Source: Mycobacterium sp. (GTDB taxonomy: Bacteria; Actinomycetota; Actinomycetes; Mycobacteriales; Mycobacteriaceae). Taken from it: a stretch of 23,838 nucleotides of DNA. Of the stretch, positions 6,336 to 15,400 are shown piece after piece (the first letter of the stretch is position 1; each line of letters starts with the position of its first letter). The stretch spans positions 1-23,838 of the forward strand of contig JAOPWF010000545.1 of assembly GCA_025965815.1 (NCBI GenBank). The letters run 5' to 3'. A program made the translations under genes and the position numbers. Below the pieces are notes generated by a model. The model saw only the letters and a list, made by a program, of their open reading frames with translations, searched no databases and was not told the DNA's origin.

Positions 6336-8834
6336 TCAGTCGACGCTGACCGCCTCGACGATGTTGAGTCGGGCCGCGCGAATCGCAGGCGGCACCGAGC
6401 CGAGCAGGCAAATCAGCAGCGCACCAAAGCCGATGGCGATCATCGCCGGATCGGCGTGATAGGCCACGTCAATGCTGAGGACGTTCGTCAGTGCAATCGA
6501 CGTCAGATACTGGATCGCCGCTCCGAGGATGAGTCCCAGTAGCCCGCCGACGATTCCAACGCCGGCCGCCTCGGCCAGAATGGCATTGAGCGTGAACCGG
6601 CGGGTTGCGCCCACCGCACGCAGCACACCGATCTCGCGACGTCTGTCCAGCACCGAAAGCATCAGTGTGTTCAGCAATGTGATGGCCGATACCACGACGA
6701 CGATCCACGCGATGATCGTGATGACGGCGATCACCTGGTCGAGCGCGCTGCTCACACCTTCCAGGGCATCGCGGCCGGAATACACGAAGGCATCCTTGGA
6801 AACCGCATTGCGTATCGCGGCCTGTACGGATTGCGAATCGGCCCCGGGTGTCACCGTGATCTCGAGGTCGCTGGCACCGGGTCGCTGGAACCACCCCTGC
6901 ATCGACTCCAGGCTCATGGCGATGGTGCCGGTGAGACCGGAGAAATACGGAACGAGTTCCAGCACCCGCACGTGGCGCTCGCCGCTGGGCGTCTGCAACA
7001 CGATCTCGTCACCGGCGGCGACGCCCATCGCATGACCGAGGTCGCGGGAGAGCGCGACGCCTTCGCCGGCAAGCAGTTTGTCGCGGTCTCTCGGCGACAT
7101 CGACTTGTAGATGTCGCGATGAGAACCGGGCGCGACCCCGAGCAGCATCACTCTCGTGTCGCCCACAGTGGCGAACGCCATCTGGTCGGGCACAACGCGT
7201 TCGACGCCGGGGACCGCCCAGACTCTCGACTCGGTATCCGATGGCAGGAGCGTGGTGGAGTAGTCGGTGGCGGCCGCGGAGCTCACCCACACGTCGGCGT
7301 CGGCCACTGAGGAAAAGGACGCAACCGTCGAGTCGACGGCGTTGCTGGTGGCGCCGGTCACCGCGACGGTGGTGACCACCGCCGTCAGCACCGTCATCAT
7401 GGCTACCCACATCCGTTGCGGCGCACGTTCGATGGTGGCGGCGCCGAGGAAACCGGCGGAACCGAACAGTCGGGCCACCGCTGCGGCGGCTCGGATGATG
7501 GGACCCGAGAAGGCGAAGCAGAGCGCGCTACCACCCACGAACGCCAAGGCGATCGAGGCCACCGCGATACGACCCAGGTCGCCGGTGACGATGAGGAGCG
7601 TGGCGCCGACCAGGATCACGCCGGCGACGCCCGCGGCGATCCGGAGCCGACGGGAACCGGGCTGCGACGATGTCGCGCCGCTGGGCGCCAACGCCTCCAC
7701 CGGTGCGACCGAGTGCACCTGCCGAGCCGCCAGCGCCGAGGCGGTCACGCTCGCCACCACGCACGCCGCAATGGCCAGGGGCACGACCCACAGCGGCAGC
7801 ACAAATTCGATGCGCGCCTCCAGCGACTGCACCATCGTCGACGGCAAGCTGCCAATGGCGATGTGCCCGATGACAACGCCACATGCCGAACCGACCGCGC
7901 CACCGATGAAGCCCAGCAGGGCCGCCTCGGCGAGCATGTCGGACACGATGGTTCGGCGCCGGCCACCGAGCGCACGCATCGTCGAGATGATGGGGCGGCG
8001 CTGGGCGATGGCAATGCTCATCGCGTTGTAACTCAGGAATGCGGCGACAACCAACGAGACCGAAGCGGCCAGCAATGTCATGGCCTGCAGGATGGCGAAC
8101 GAGCTGCTGGCCTGCGCGGCGCGAAAGCTCGGTGCGGCCACCACAGCGCGTCCGGCCACCGCCTTGGTCACCTCGGATCGAACCTGGTCGACGTTCACGC
8201 CCGGTTTGGTGAACAGCAGGATCGAGTCAAGACGATGTTCGCGCCCGGCAATCTGCTGCGCGAGCGCAAGGGGCGCAATCACGAAATGCCCTGCGTTCAG
8301 TCGTTGCGCGGCGTCACCGTCCACCACCGCAACCGCTGTGACCCGCGTCTATGCAACATCGATCTCATCCCCTTTGGCGATGCCGAGGCCCGCACCGACG
8401 ACCACGCCGTTTGGTGCCGACTGCACTGGCGACCCGTTCTGGAGCTGATCGTGGATCGCGGTCTGCAGGTCGGAGTGCAGCTCGGACACGTTCGGGCCGA
8501 CTCCGAGCACAAGGGCCCGGTTCGAACTCGTTGCCGTCTGCATCCGCACCAACGGCACTGCCGCAGTGACGTTCTCAACACGAGTGACCGTATCGAGCAG
8601 CGACTCGTCGAAGCCGTCGTCGGTGACACCGGAAACCTCGAGATCGGCATCGCCGCCAATGCTGGTGGCGAGGCGATCGATGGATCCGCTGATCGACCCC
8701 GAGACACTCAGCACCGCGACGAGCAGGGCAGCGGAGACAGCGACCACCGCCACCGAAGCCACTGCACGTCCCCAATGTGTCCGTAACTCGCGGATGTTGA
8801 GCACCTTCAGGCGGCTGAACGCTGCGGGAAGCAA
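6336..8834 (-). pseudogene. FtsX/MacB-type ABC transporter permease, interrupted by an in-frame amber codon
   Basis: A large two-module permease (about 832 codons) of the type VII/MacB-FtsX superfamily. These permeases usually couple cytoplasmic ATP hydrolysis to work outside the membrane rather than forming a channel. Visible parts: a first membrane helix near VASVAVVAVSAALLVAVL, an outside domain, a helix block with the FtsX signature IAIAQRRPIISTMRALGG, a central membrane block, a second outside domain, and a final FtsX block with LDRRREIGVLRAVGATRR. At codon 162, within the first outside domain, TAG (8351-8349) stands where homologous reading continues on both sides in the same frame; CAG would restore it. 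A GTG 22 bases after the TAG could restart a 663-residue product lacking the first helix. The TTG start (8834) is chosen because it lies five bases after the ATPase stop; GTG at 8804 is an alternative. Confidence 0.8.
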
Positions 8835-8839
8835 GGGCG

Positions 8840-9682
8840 TTACACCGGATTCGCCGGGTATCGCCCGACCCGCGGCGACCCCCCGGTGAGCAGATCGGAC
8901 CACCGCGCACCGTTGTGCAGCCTGGTCATCCGGTCGGTCGCCGGCTCGGCGTGCGGGTTGCGCGCGTGACGCCCATGGCGCGGCGACTCCGCGGTGAACA
9001 CGTCGGACTTCAGCGTGCCGTCCTGCATCGTGATGACGCGGTCGGTCGCCGCGGCCGCCTCCAGGTTGTGCGTCACCATCACGACCGCGCGATGGACGTC
9101 GTCGTCGTGCGCCACGCTGCGCAGCAGGTCCAGGATTGCCGTCCCGGTCGCTGTGTCCAGGTTCCCGGTCGGCTCGTCGGCCAAGATCAGCGGCGGATCC
9201 ATCATCAGCGCACGCGCCACGGCGACGCGCTGCATCTGCCCGCCGGACAACTCAGCCGGACGATGGTCGATGCGCTTGCCGAGTCCGACGAGTTCCAACA
9301 GCCGAATGGCATCCGGCCTGACCTGCCGCAACTTCTGCCCGTCGAGCAGCCTGGGAATGGCGACGTTCTCCCACGCGGTCAACGTCGGCAAGAGATTGAA
9401 GAACTGAAAGATGAACCCCACCTTGTGGCGGCGGAAGGTCGATTGCTGGTCATCGGTCATCGTCGCGATCTCGACGCCGTCGAAGCGGATCGAACCCGAA
9501 TCAGGCGAATCCAGGGCACCGAGGAGATGCAACAACGTGCTCTTGCCGGCGCCCGAGGGGCCCACGACCGAGGTGAATTGTCCACCGTCGATCGTCACAG
9601 TGAGCCCGTCCAAGGCTCGGACCGTCTGTCCGCCCGCCCGGTATTCGCGCACGACGTCGGTCAGCTCCACGCTCAGTGACAC
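8840..9682 (-). CDS. ABC transporter ATP-binding protein, LolD/MacB type, with duplicated tail
   Basis: The 280-residue ATPase partner of the adjacent permease. All motor motifs are intact: Walker [10 protein letters not shown] (41-49), Q-loop Q93, signature LSGGQ (145-149), Walker B LILADE (165-170) and H-loop H205. The typical LolD/MacB domain ends near residue 225, and this protein has about 50 more residues. Residues 212-247 and 248-280 are a diverged tandem repeat (see the repeat entry). The GTG start at 9682 is supported by an excellent Shine-Dalgarno sequence, GGAGG seven bases upstream, which can pair into a hairpin. The TAA stop is five bases from the probable permease start, so the two are translationally coupled. 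The substrate is unknown. Confidence 0.92.
   Translation of the reverse strand: MSLSVELTDVVREYRAGGQTVRALDGLTVTIDGGQFTSVVGPSGAGKSTLLHLLGALDSPDSGSIRFDGVEIATMTDDQQSTFRRHKVGFIFQFFNLLPTLTAWENVAIPRLLDGQKLRQVRPDAIRLLELVGLGKRIDHRPAELSGGQMQRVAVARALMMDPPLILADEPTGNLDTATGTAILDLLRSVAHDDDVHRAVVMVTHNLEAAAATDRVITMQDGTLKSDVFTAESPRHGRHARNPHAEPATDRMTRLHNGARWSDLLTGGSPRVGRYPANPV
8843..9049 (-). repeat. Tandem duplication encoding the ATPase C-terminal tail
   Basis: Residues 212-247 (starting [11 protein letters not shown]) and 248-280 (starting [11 protein letters not shown]) align with 15 identities over 33 positions, including ATDR, G, SD, T, SPR, GR and NP in the same order and spacing. The unit is 36 codons (108 bases). 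The first copy holds the normal end of the ATPase domain, and the second is extra and has drifted. Confidence 0.75.
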
Positions 9683-9687
9683 TTCAT

Positions 9688-9720
9688 CACCTCCGCTGCC
9701 GCAGATAGCGGTGGAAGGTG
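9688..9720 (-). promoter_or_regulatory. Hairpin that can sequester the ATPase ribosome binding site
   Basis: In the minus-strand RNA, CACCU (9720-9716) and CCGCU (9711-9707) can pair with AGCGGAGGUG (9697-9688): ten base pairs with a four-base bulge and a nine-base loop. The right arm contains the GGAGG Shine-Dalgarno sequence of the ATPase. The hairpin lies entirely between the acyltransferase stop and the ATPase start, so it could tune ATPase translation relative to the upstream gene. Confidence 0.5.
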
Positions 9721-9739
9721 AGTCTCAGGCACTGCGTCA

Positions 9740-10555
9740 TCAGCCGAACGGGTGTCCCGAACCCGCATAACTTCGCTCGGCAAAACAGTCCCGAAGCTTC
9801 TGGCCCAGCTTCCGATTGCCGCCCATCGCTACTCCCAGCAACGACGAGATATGCGCGTACACGGCTTGATTGTTGGGCGCGTCCATATGCGTAAACGGCG
9901 GCGTATTAGCGAGTGGGACAAGAGGCAGCCCAAGTATGTCTCGCGCGGCTTTGAAAACAGGCGCATCCAGAACCGCGACGAAGTGCTGGATGTTCTCGCG
10001 AAGAGCCGCGGTCGACACCACCCGCATGATCTGCACGTGTACGCCCGTCAGCTTGCGGCGGTATCGACGCGGAATCGCCGCGGTTGCTCCGTCCCAGCAC
10101 CTGTCTAGGTCATCGATCCCGTGGTACCGCATTACGTCCTGGGCAGGGATGGCAACCGGGGCGATCGGGGACTTGATGCTGTCATCCAGATCGACGATCG
10201 TCTTGAGGCCGGCCGGCGAGTTGCGGATCATGCGGAGTACACCTGCCGGCACTTTGTCCTGGGTATCGATGGCGAGGAAGAAGACACTGCTCTCGTCGTA
10301 GGGCCCGTACTCCTTCTTCATGGTGGCGGAGTCGTTGCCCCATGAGTCCTCGAAGACCTCGCGCTCGACCTGTCGGGCAATGTTCGCAAAGGGATCAGTG
10401 CCCTCTACCTTGAAACACTTGATTCGGTCGGCATCGGTGACGTTCTTTGTGCTCAGAAATTGTTGAGTGAGATTGTTCGTCTCGGCCTCTGACAGATCGT
10501 AGACATATTGGCGCGGCGAATGACCGGGGCGCGGAACGTCTGGCATCTCAGGCAT
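9740..10555 (-). CDS. Putative GNAT-fold acyltransferase (autoinducer-synthase-like), 271 aa
   Basis: I do not recognise a named family with certainty. The middle of the protein reads like the GNAT-type N-acyltransferases related to acyl-homoserine-lactone and N-acyl amino acid synthases: FKVEG, then RQVEREVF (61-68), then EYGPYDESSVFFLAID (82-97), then AGVLRMIRNSPAGLKTIVDL (104-123). A beta strand with a gatekeeping ExxxYDxxS element followed by a GVxRxI strand is typical of that fold. No signal peptide or membrane helix is seen. GC content looks somewhat lower than in the flanking housekeeping genes, and the gene is absent from the M. tuberculosis order, suggesting acquisition. It lies 57 bases upstream of the ATPase in the same direction and probably shares its transcript. 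The ATG at 10555 has no clear Shine-Dalgarno sequence, and a second ATG at 10546 is possible. Confidence 0.6.
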   Translation of the reverse strand: MPEMPDVPRPGHSPRQYVYDLSEAETNNLTQQFLSTKNVTDADRIKCFKVEGTDPFANIARQVEREVFEDSWGNDSATMKKEYGPYDESSVFFLAIDTQDKVPAGVLRMIRNSPAGLKTIVDLDDSIKSPIAPVAIPAQDVMRYHGIDDLDRCWDGATAAIPRRYRRKLTGVHVQIMRVVSTAALRENIQHFVAVLDAPVFKAARDILGLPLVPLANTPPFTHMDAPNNQAVYAHISSLLGVAMGGNRKLGQKLRDCFAERSYAGSGHPFG

Positions 10556-10586
10556 TGTTACGAACTATTCCCAATTCGTTTGAAGA

Positions 10587-10597
10587 CACTGTCAGTG
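10587..10597. promoter_or_regulatory. Palindrome upstream of the acyltransferase gene, possible operator
   Basis: CACTG-T-CAGTG is a perfect 11-bp palindrome 31 bases upstream of the acyltransferase ATG, a position where a repressor could block transcription. No regulator family is assigned. Confidence 0.25.
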
Positions 10598-10826
10598 AGA
10601 TCGGCAGGGACGGTCTCGATGACCAGCGGCCGCCAGTGAACGGCAGGTGCCACTTCACCACTCAGCGGCGCTCCTCCCATTTCAACACGCGTCCTCCGTC
10701 AACCAAAGGCGGCGCCTACAGGTGGCTGATGATGCCATCCGGCACAGTGGGAAGCAAATTATGCGACCGTCACCGTAAGTGGACCGCGGACCGGCCCCGA
10801 GGCGACGATGACGAACTACCGGGAAT

Positions 10827-10938
10827 CCGCTGGTAGCTGGTGAACTGCTGGAAGTGCCTTCTCGCACTCCGGGAGTGGTACCGGACGCCGTCAGGACAGA
10901 TACCGGTCGGTGCGGAATTTCCAGCAAACTACCAGCGG
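10827..10938. repeat. Interrupted inverted repeat spanning 112 bp
   Basis: CCGCTGGTAG at 10827-10836 is perfectly inverted at 10929-10938, and TGCTGGAA at 10846-10853 is inverted at 10919-10926. The arms therefore match in two blocks with a different gap. A 13-bp palindrome, CACTCC-G-GGAGTG (about 10865-10877), lies between them. No target-site duplication flanks the element. It could be a small non-autonomous mobile element remnant or a structured RNA. Confidence 0.35.
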
Positions 10939-11302
10939 CCGTTCAGTGTTTGCACAGCGACCGCGACTGACGAGTCGCGTCTGCGTGAGCCGAAGCGCTG
11001 ATTCCCAGATGGCGGGCACGCAACCGAACGCATGTCCGACGCGCTACCGGCACCGCCCGCGACGCTCCCCCGTTTGCTACCTCCGCCGACTCCGGAGGAC
11101 CGTGGCCGGGGCGGAGCGATGTAGACCCGGCGGTCCGGCACGAGGGCATTTCGTCGTACTTCGAGCGCCTCAGCTGCTCGATGACGGGAATTCTCGTCCA
11201 CTCGACGTCTCGTATTCGTTACCAGATTTACACAACAGAGATATCAACAAGAAATGTCCATAAAATGACACCAGTTGGCCTGCTCACCTGAAGTCTCGGC
11301 GG

Positions 11303-12007
11303 CTACCGCAACACCAGCGCGGGGTCACCGCGGCGGCGGTAGACCGACCCGAATCGCGCGTCGATGCGCAGCCACGCCGGGAGCACGCGCACCCGGACGA
11401 TCTCGTCGGCGGTGACGGTATCCGGGTCGAGGTCCTCCCCGTCGGTGAACCCTTCGGTCGGTACCGAGGACTGCAGAAGAAAGCCCATCGCCGTCAGCGC
11501 GAAGACGCAACGCATGGGGATCCCGACGTGGGTGTCGCCGGAGCTGACCGCGACCACTTCCTGATCCAGTAGCGACGCCGGTGGGCCGTGCGCGCTGCCG
11601 TGTTCCTTGGCGAGCGCCACCCCCCGCTGCGCCAGGTCGAGCATGACCCGCGCGGGCACGTCGTCGAGGTGAACGAAGCCGGTCTCCGGAGGCAGCACGC
11701 CGCGCCACGCCGAGTCCATCGGGAACCCCGGGTCGACGTGGCCGGTGTGGTTCATGGCCGGCAGCGCGCGGGTGAGCTCGTCAGCTCCCGCACACAAGTC
11801 GTCGGGCCGCATGGTGCCTGCGACCACCCGACTGGCCAGCACGTCGAAGCCGGTGGCCACCCAGGCGGCCAGCAGGCCGTCCGAGCGGGCGCGCAGCCTG
11901 ATGACCGCCGCCTCGTCGAGCCGGACGGCGCGTTCGGCGAAAGTGGCGAGGTCTACCCGTTGCGTGTCGTCATCCAGCCAGATGCCCCGCTCGCCGGCGT
12001 CGGTCAC
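11303..12007 (-). CDS. Conserved mycobacterial hypothetical protein (Rv2474c-like)
   Basis: A protein of 234 residues from the GTG at 12007 (239 from an upstream ATG at 12022). I recognise it only by synteny and general resemblance to M. tuberculosis Rv2474c, about 217 residues, of unknown function. It is soluble, with no signal peptide or membrane helix. Features include a helical first half (RLRARSDGLLAAWVATGFDVLASRVV), the central segment GFVHLDDVPARVMLDLAQRGVALAKEHG, and a strand-rich C-terminal half. The GTG at 12007 is preferred because it overlaps the thioesterase stop as GTGA, the same arrangement as the upstream gdh-thioesterase junction. A close GGGAG precedes it. Its fixed coupling to a hotdog thioesterase suggests a shared pathway, but no function can be read from the sequence. 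Confidence 0.8.
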   Translation of the reverse strand: MTDAGERGIWLDDDTQRVDLATFAERAVRLDEAAVIRLRARSDGLLAAWVATGFDVLASRVVAGTMRPDDLCAGADELTRALPAMNHTGHVDPGFPMDSAWRGVLPPETGFVHLDDVPARVMLDLAQRGVALAKEHGSAHGPPASLLDQEVVAVSSGDTHVGIPMRCVFALTAMGFLLQSSVPTEGFTDGEDLDPDTVTADEIVRVRVLPAWLRIDARFGSVYRRRGDPALVLR

Positions 12008-12432
12008 CGCTCCCGCAGCCATTGTTGGAGATACTCACGGTGTGCAGGCGAAAGTCGTTGCAGCTTCTGCTCGTTGATGTCGAAGGCGGCGAGCTGCGTC
12101 TCGGCGACGACGGCGGGTTTGGAGTCGGGCGACGCGCACACCGACCGAACCTCGTAGCCGAGAGTGAAGTCCGCCGCACGCAACCGGTTTACCCAGATCG
12201 TCACCCGCAGCGGCGAATCGACTAGCCGCAGCTGACCCTTGTAGCCGACCCGGACCTCGGCGATGAGCAACCCTGTCGTGGTGATGTCGGCGCCGAAGGC
12301 GTCCGCGAGGAACGGAACCCGGGCCTCTTCCAGAATGGTGACTATGGTGGCGTGGTTGACGTGCTGGTACATGTCGATGTCCGACCAGCGCACTGGGACG
12401 AGCGTGACGAATCCCTTCGCACGCTCGCTCAC
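12004..12432 (-). CDS. Acyl-CoA thioesterase, hotdog fold (4HBT family, Rv2475c-like)
   Basis: A 142-residue single hotdog-domain protein of the 4-hydroxybenzoyl-CoA/acyl-CoA thioesterase type, expected to hydrolyse an acyl-CoA to free acid and CoA as a tetramer in the cytoplasm. The family pattern is clear near the N-terminus: [20 protein letters not shown], with D18 as the likely catalytic acid and the HVNH turn at 24-27 leading into the long central helix. The length is typical. The GTG start at 12432 overlaps the gdh stop by four bases (GTGA), and its own stop overlaps the next gene in the same way, so the three proteins are probably made in linked amounts. The acyl chain used is unknown; the link with an amino acid dehydrogenase is conserved in M. 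tuberculosis but unexplained. Confidence 0.9.
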   Translation of the reverse strand: MSERAKGFVTLVPVRWSDIDMYQHVNHATIVTILEEARVPFLADAFGADITTTGLLIAEVRVGYKGQLRLVDSPLRVTIWVNRLRAADFTLGYEVRSVCASPDSKPAVVAETQLAAFDINEQKLQRLSPAHREYLQQWLRER

Positions 12433-15400
12433 CCAGTAGTCCCCGTTCCACTGGTTCTCGTCATGCTGCGGATCTGCCGCGCCGCGACGGACAGCGTCGC
12501 CAGGTCCCGCTCGTCGTCCTCATAGATCTCGTTGAGCGTCCGCCGTGCCCGGGCAACACGGGAGCCGTTGGTGTGTTCCCACTCGGCGATCTTCTCCTCG
12601 CCGGTCTCGTCGGGCTCGCCGACGGCCAGCACATCGAAGCAAAGTGCCCGCAGGGACCCGTACACATCATCACGAATAGCTAAGCGTGCCAGGGAATGCC
12701 AGCGGTCATCGCGGGGCAGCCCGGACACCGCCGTGAGCAGGCCGTCGGCGCCGAGATGGTCCATCAACGCAAAGTACGTGTCGGCCACCTCGGCGGCGTC
12801 GCGATCCACGATGTCAGCGATGTCGATGATGTCGAGCAGGCTGTACTGGTACAGGCCGGTCGCCACCGTGTAGGCGAGGTCTTCGGACACGCCCTGGGAG
12901 GCAAACTCGCGCGCCTCCTTCTCGACGATGGCGCGGTCGTCGCCGCGCAGCCACTCCGACATCCGCGGCGTCAGCGCTGTGACCTTGGCAGCGAAGCGGT
13001 TGATCTCCGCACCCACCGCAAGGGGCTGCGGACGGTAGTTCAGCAACCAGCGCGCCGCCCGGTCAAGCAGTCGGCGCAGATCCAGTGTCATCCGGTTCGA
13101 CACGGCGACTGGTACATCCGCTGCGCGGATCCGCCGCCACACATCCCCCACCCCGAAGATCGCGTCGGTGGCGACGAAGGTGCGGACCGCGTCGACGGGG
13201 CTCACACCGACGTCTTCGGTGATGCGATACGCGTAACTGATGCCCGCGGTGTCGACCAGGTCATTGACCAACATCGTGGTGACGATTTCCCGGCGCAGCT
13301 GATGTGCGCGGATTTCCGGGGTGAAGTCATCGCGAAGTTCGGCGGGGAAGTATTTCGGCAGCCTGGCGGCGAACACTTCCTGGTCGGGCATGTCAGTTGC
13401 CAGCAGCTGTTCCTTGAGCGCCAGCTTCACGTGTGCCATCAGGGTGGCCAGTTCCGGCGAGGTCAGCCCGAGTCCAGCATCGTGCCGCCGCCTGATCTCC
13501 TTGTCCGACGGCAGCGCCTCGAGTTCGCGGTTCAGCCCGCGCTGTGTGACCAGGTCTTTCATCTGGCGTGCGTAGACGTTCAGCATGTTGGCCGCATTCA
13601 CGCGGCTCGTCCCCATCAGGTCGTTCTGGTCGGCGTTGTCGGCCAGCACCAAGCTGCCGACCTCGTCGGTCATCGACAGCAGCAGGTCGGTGCGGTCCTC
13701 GGCGCTCACCTTGCCCGCGGTGACCAGCGAGTCGATCAGGATCTTGATGTTGACCTCGTGATCGGAGCAGTCCACCCCGGCCGAGTTATCCAGCGCGTCG
13801 GTGTTGATCCGGCCGCCGTTCAGCGCGAACTCGATGCGGCCGCGGGAGGTGACACCGAGGTTGCCGCCTTCGCCGATGACCTTGGCACGCACCTGGTTGG
13901 CGTTCGCCCGCACGGGGTCGTTGGCCCGGTCGCCGACGTCGGCGTCGGACTCCGTCTCCGCCTTGACGTAGGTACCGATGCCGCCGTTGAACAGCAGGTC
14001 CACCGGTGCCCGCAGGATCGCCCGGACCAGGTTCGGCGGCGTCATCTCCTCGACATCGTCCTCAATACCCAGGGCGGCACGCACCTGCGGAGTGACCGGA
14101 ATGGATTTCTGCTCGCGGCTGTACACCCCGCCCCCCTCGCTGATCAGCGACTTGTCGTAGTCCACCCAGCTAGAGCGGAGCAACTCGAACATGCGCCGCC
14201 GCTCCTGGAAGGTCGCCGCGGCGTCGGGGTCCGGGTCGAGGAAGATGTGCCGATGGTCGAAGGCGGCGAACAACCGGATGTGCTCGGACAGCAGCATGCC
14301 GTTGCCGAACACGTCACCGCTCATGTCGCCGATGCCCGCGACGGTGAAGTCCTGGGACTGGGTGTCGACACCCATTTCGCGGAAGTGCCGCTTGACGCTT
14401 TCCCACGTGCCCCTGGCGGTGATGCCCATCGCCTTGAGGTCGTAGCCCACCGAGCCACCGGAGGCGAACGCGTCGCCCAGCCAGAAGCCGTAGGACTTGG
14501 CGACGTCGTTGGCGATGTCGGAGAACGTGGCGGTGCCCTTGTCGGCCGCCACCACCAGGTAGGCGTCGTCTCCGTCGCGCCGGATGACCTCCGGCGGTGC
14601 GGTGACCGCGCCGGTCGTCCGGTCGACGTTGTCGGTGACATCGAGCAGGCCGGCGATGAACAACCGGTAGCAGGCGATGCCCTCGGTGCGGGTGGCGTCA
14701 CGATCGGTGGCGGCAGCCTTGTTTCCGGGGCCCGTTGGCAGCGGCGGCTCCTTGACCACGAACCCACCCTTGGCACCCACGGGGACGATCACCGCGTTCT
14801 TCACCGCCTGCGCCTTGACCAGGCCGAGGATCTCCGTGCGGAAGTCCTCCCGGCGGTCCGACCAGCGCAGGCCGCCGCGCGCCACGTGTCCGAACCTCAG
14901 GTGCACACCCTCGACCCGCGGCGAATACACGAAGATCTCGAACTTCGGCCGCGGCAGCGGCACCTCATCGATCAGATCGGGATTCAACTTCAACGACAGC
15001 ACATTCTGTTGCCGGGCCGAATCTTCGCGAGTGACAAAGTAATTGGTCCGCAGCGTAGCCTGGATCATCGACGCGAAGGAGCGCAGCACCCGGTCGGTAT
15101 CGAGACTGACCAGCGCGTCGATGTCCGCGGTGACCGCCGCGGCGGCCGCCTGCGCGTCACCGTGCTTCGGCGAGTCGGACGGGTCGAACAGCGCCTCGAA
15201 AAGCTCGACCAGTGATCGGGCGGTGTGCGGGTTGGCGTTGAGCACCGACTCGATATGGGACTGGCTGTACGGAAACCCGGTCTGCCGCAGGTACTTCGCG
15301 TATGCACGGATCACGATCACCTGCTGCCACGTCAGTCCGGCACGCATTACCAGTTCGTTGAACCGGTCGATCTCGACCCGACCCTGCCAGATCGCGGTGA

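Larger units (their letters stand above)
10556..11302. other. About 750 bp without a convincing gene
   Basis: Open frames here (for example 10910-11263 forward and 10929-11201 reverse) lack recognisable domains, a good start site and normal mycobacterial codon bias. The stretch should contain the promoter of the leftward acyltransferase gene. It holds several short palindromes and one larger interrupted inverted repeat, and its right end (about 11200-11270) is unusually AT-rich for this genome. It may be a decayed acquired segment. Confidence 0.55.

Noticed and set aside
8327..8327. Annotating the permease as two separate genes starting at this GTG
   Set aside because: The two frames are in phase, separated by one TAG, and together give one normal-length two-module permease; the downstream part would lack the first membrane helix and has no Shine-Dalgarno sequence.
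7416..8786. 456-residue forward reading frame
   Set aside because: It lies opposite the ABC permease and spans its amber codon; it has no recognisable domain, and Arg/His/Gly bias marks it as a shadow.
10910..11263. 117-residue forward reading frame in the gene-free stretch
   Set aside because: No Shine-Dalgarno sequence, no domain, a composition rich in Arg and Ser with poor codon bias; competing frames exist on the other strand.
12696..15215. 839-residue forward reading frame
   Set aside because: It lies wholly opposite gdh, is rich in Arg, Gly, His and Val as expected for a reverse-complement frame of a GC-rich gene, and shows no domain.
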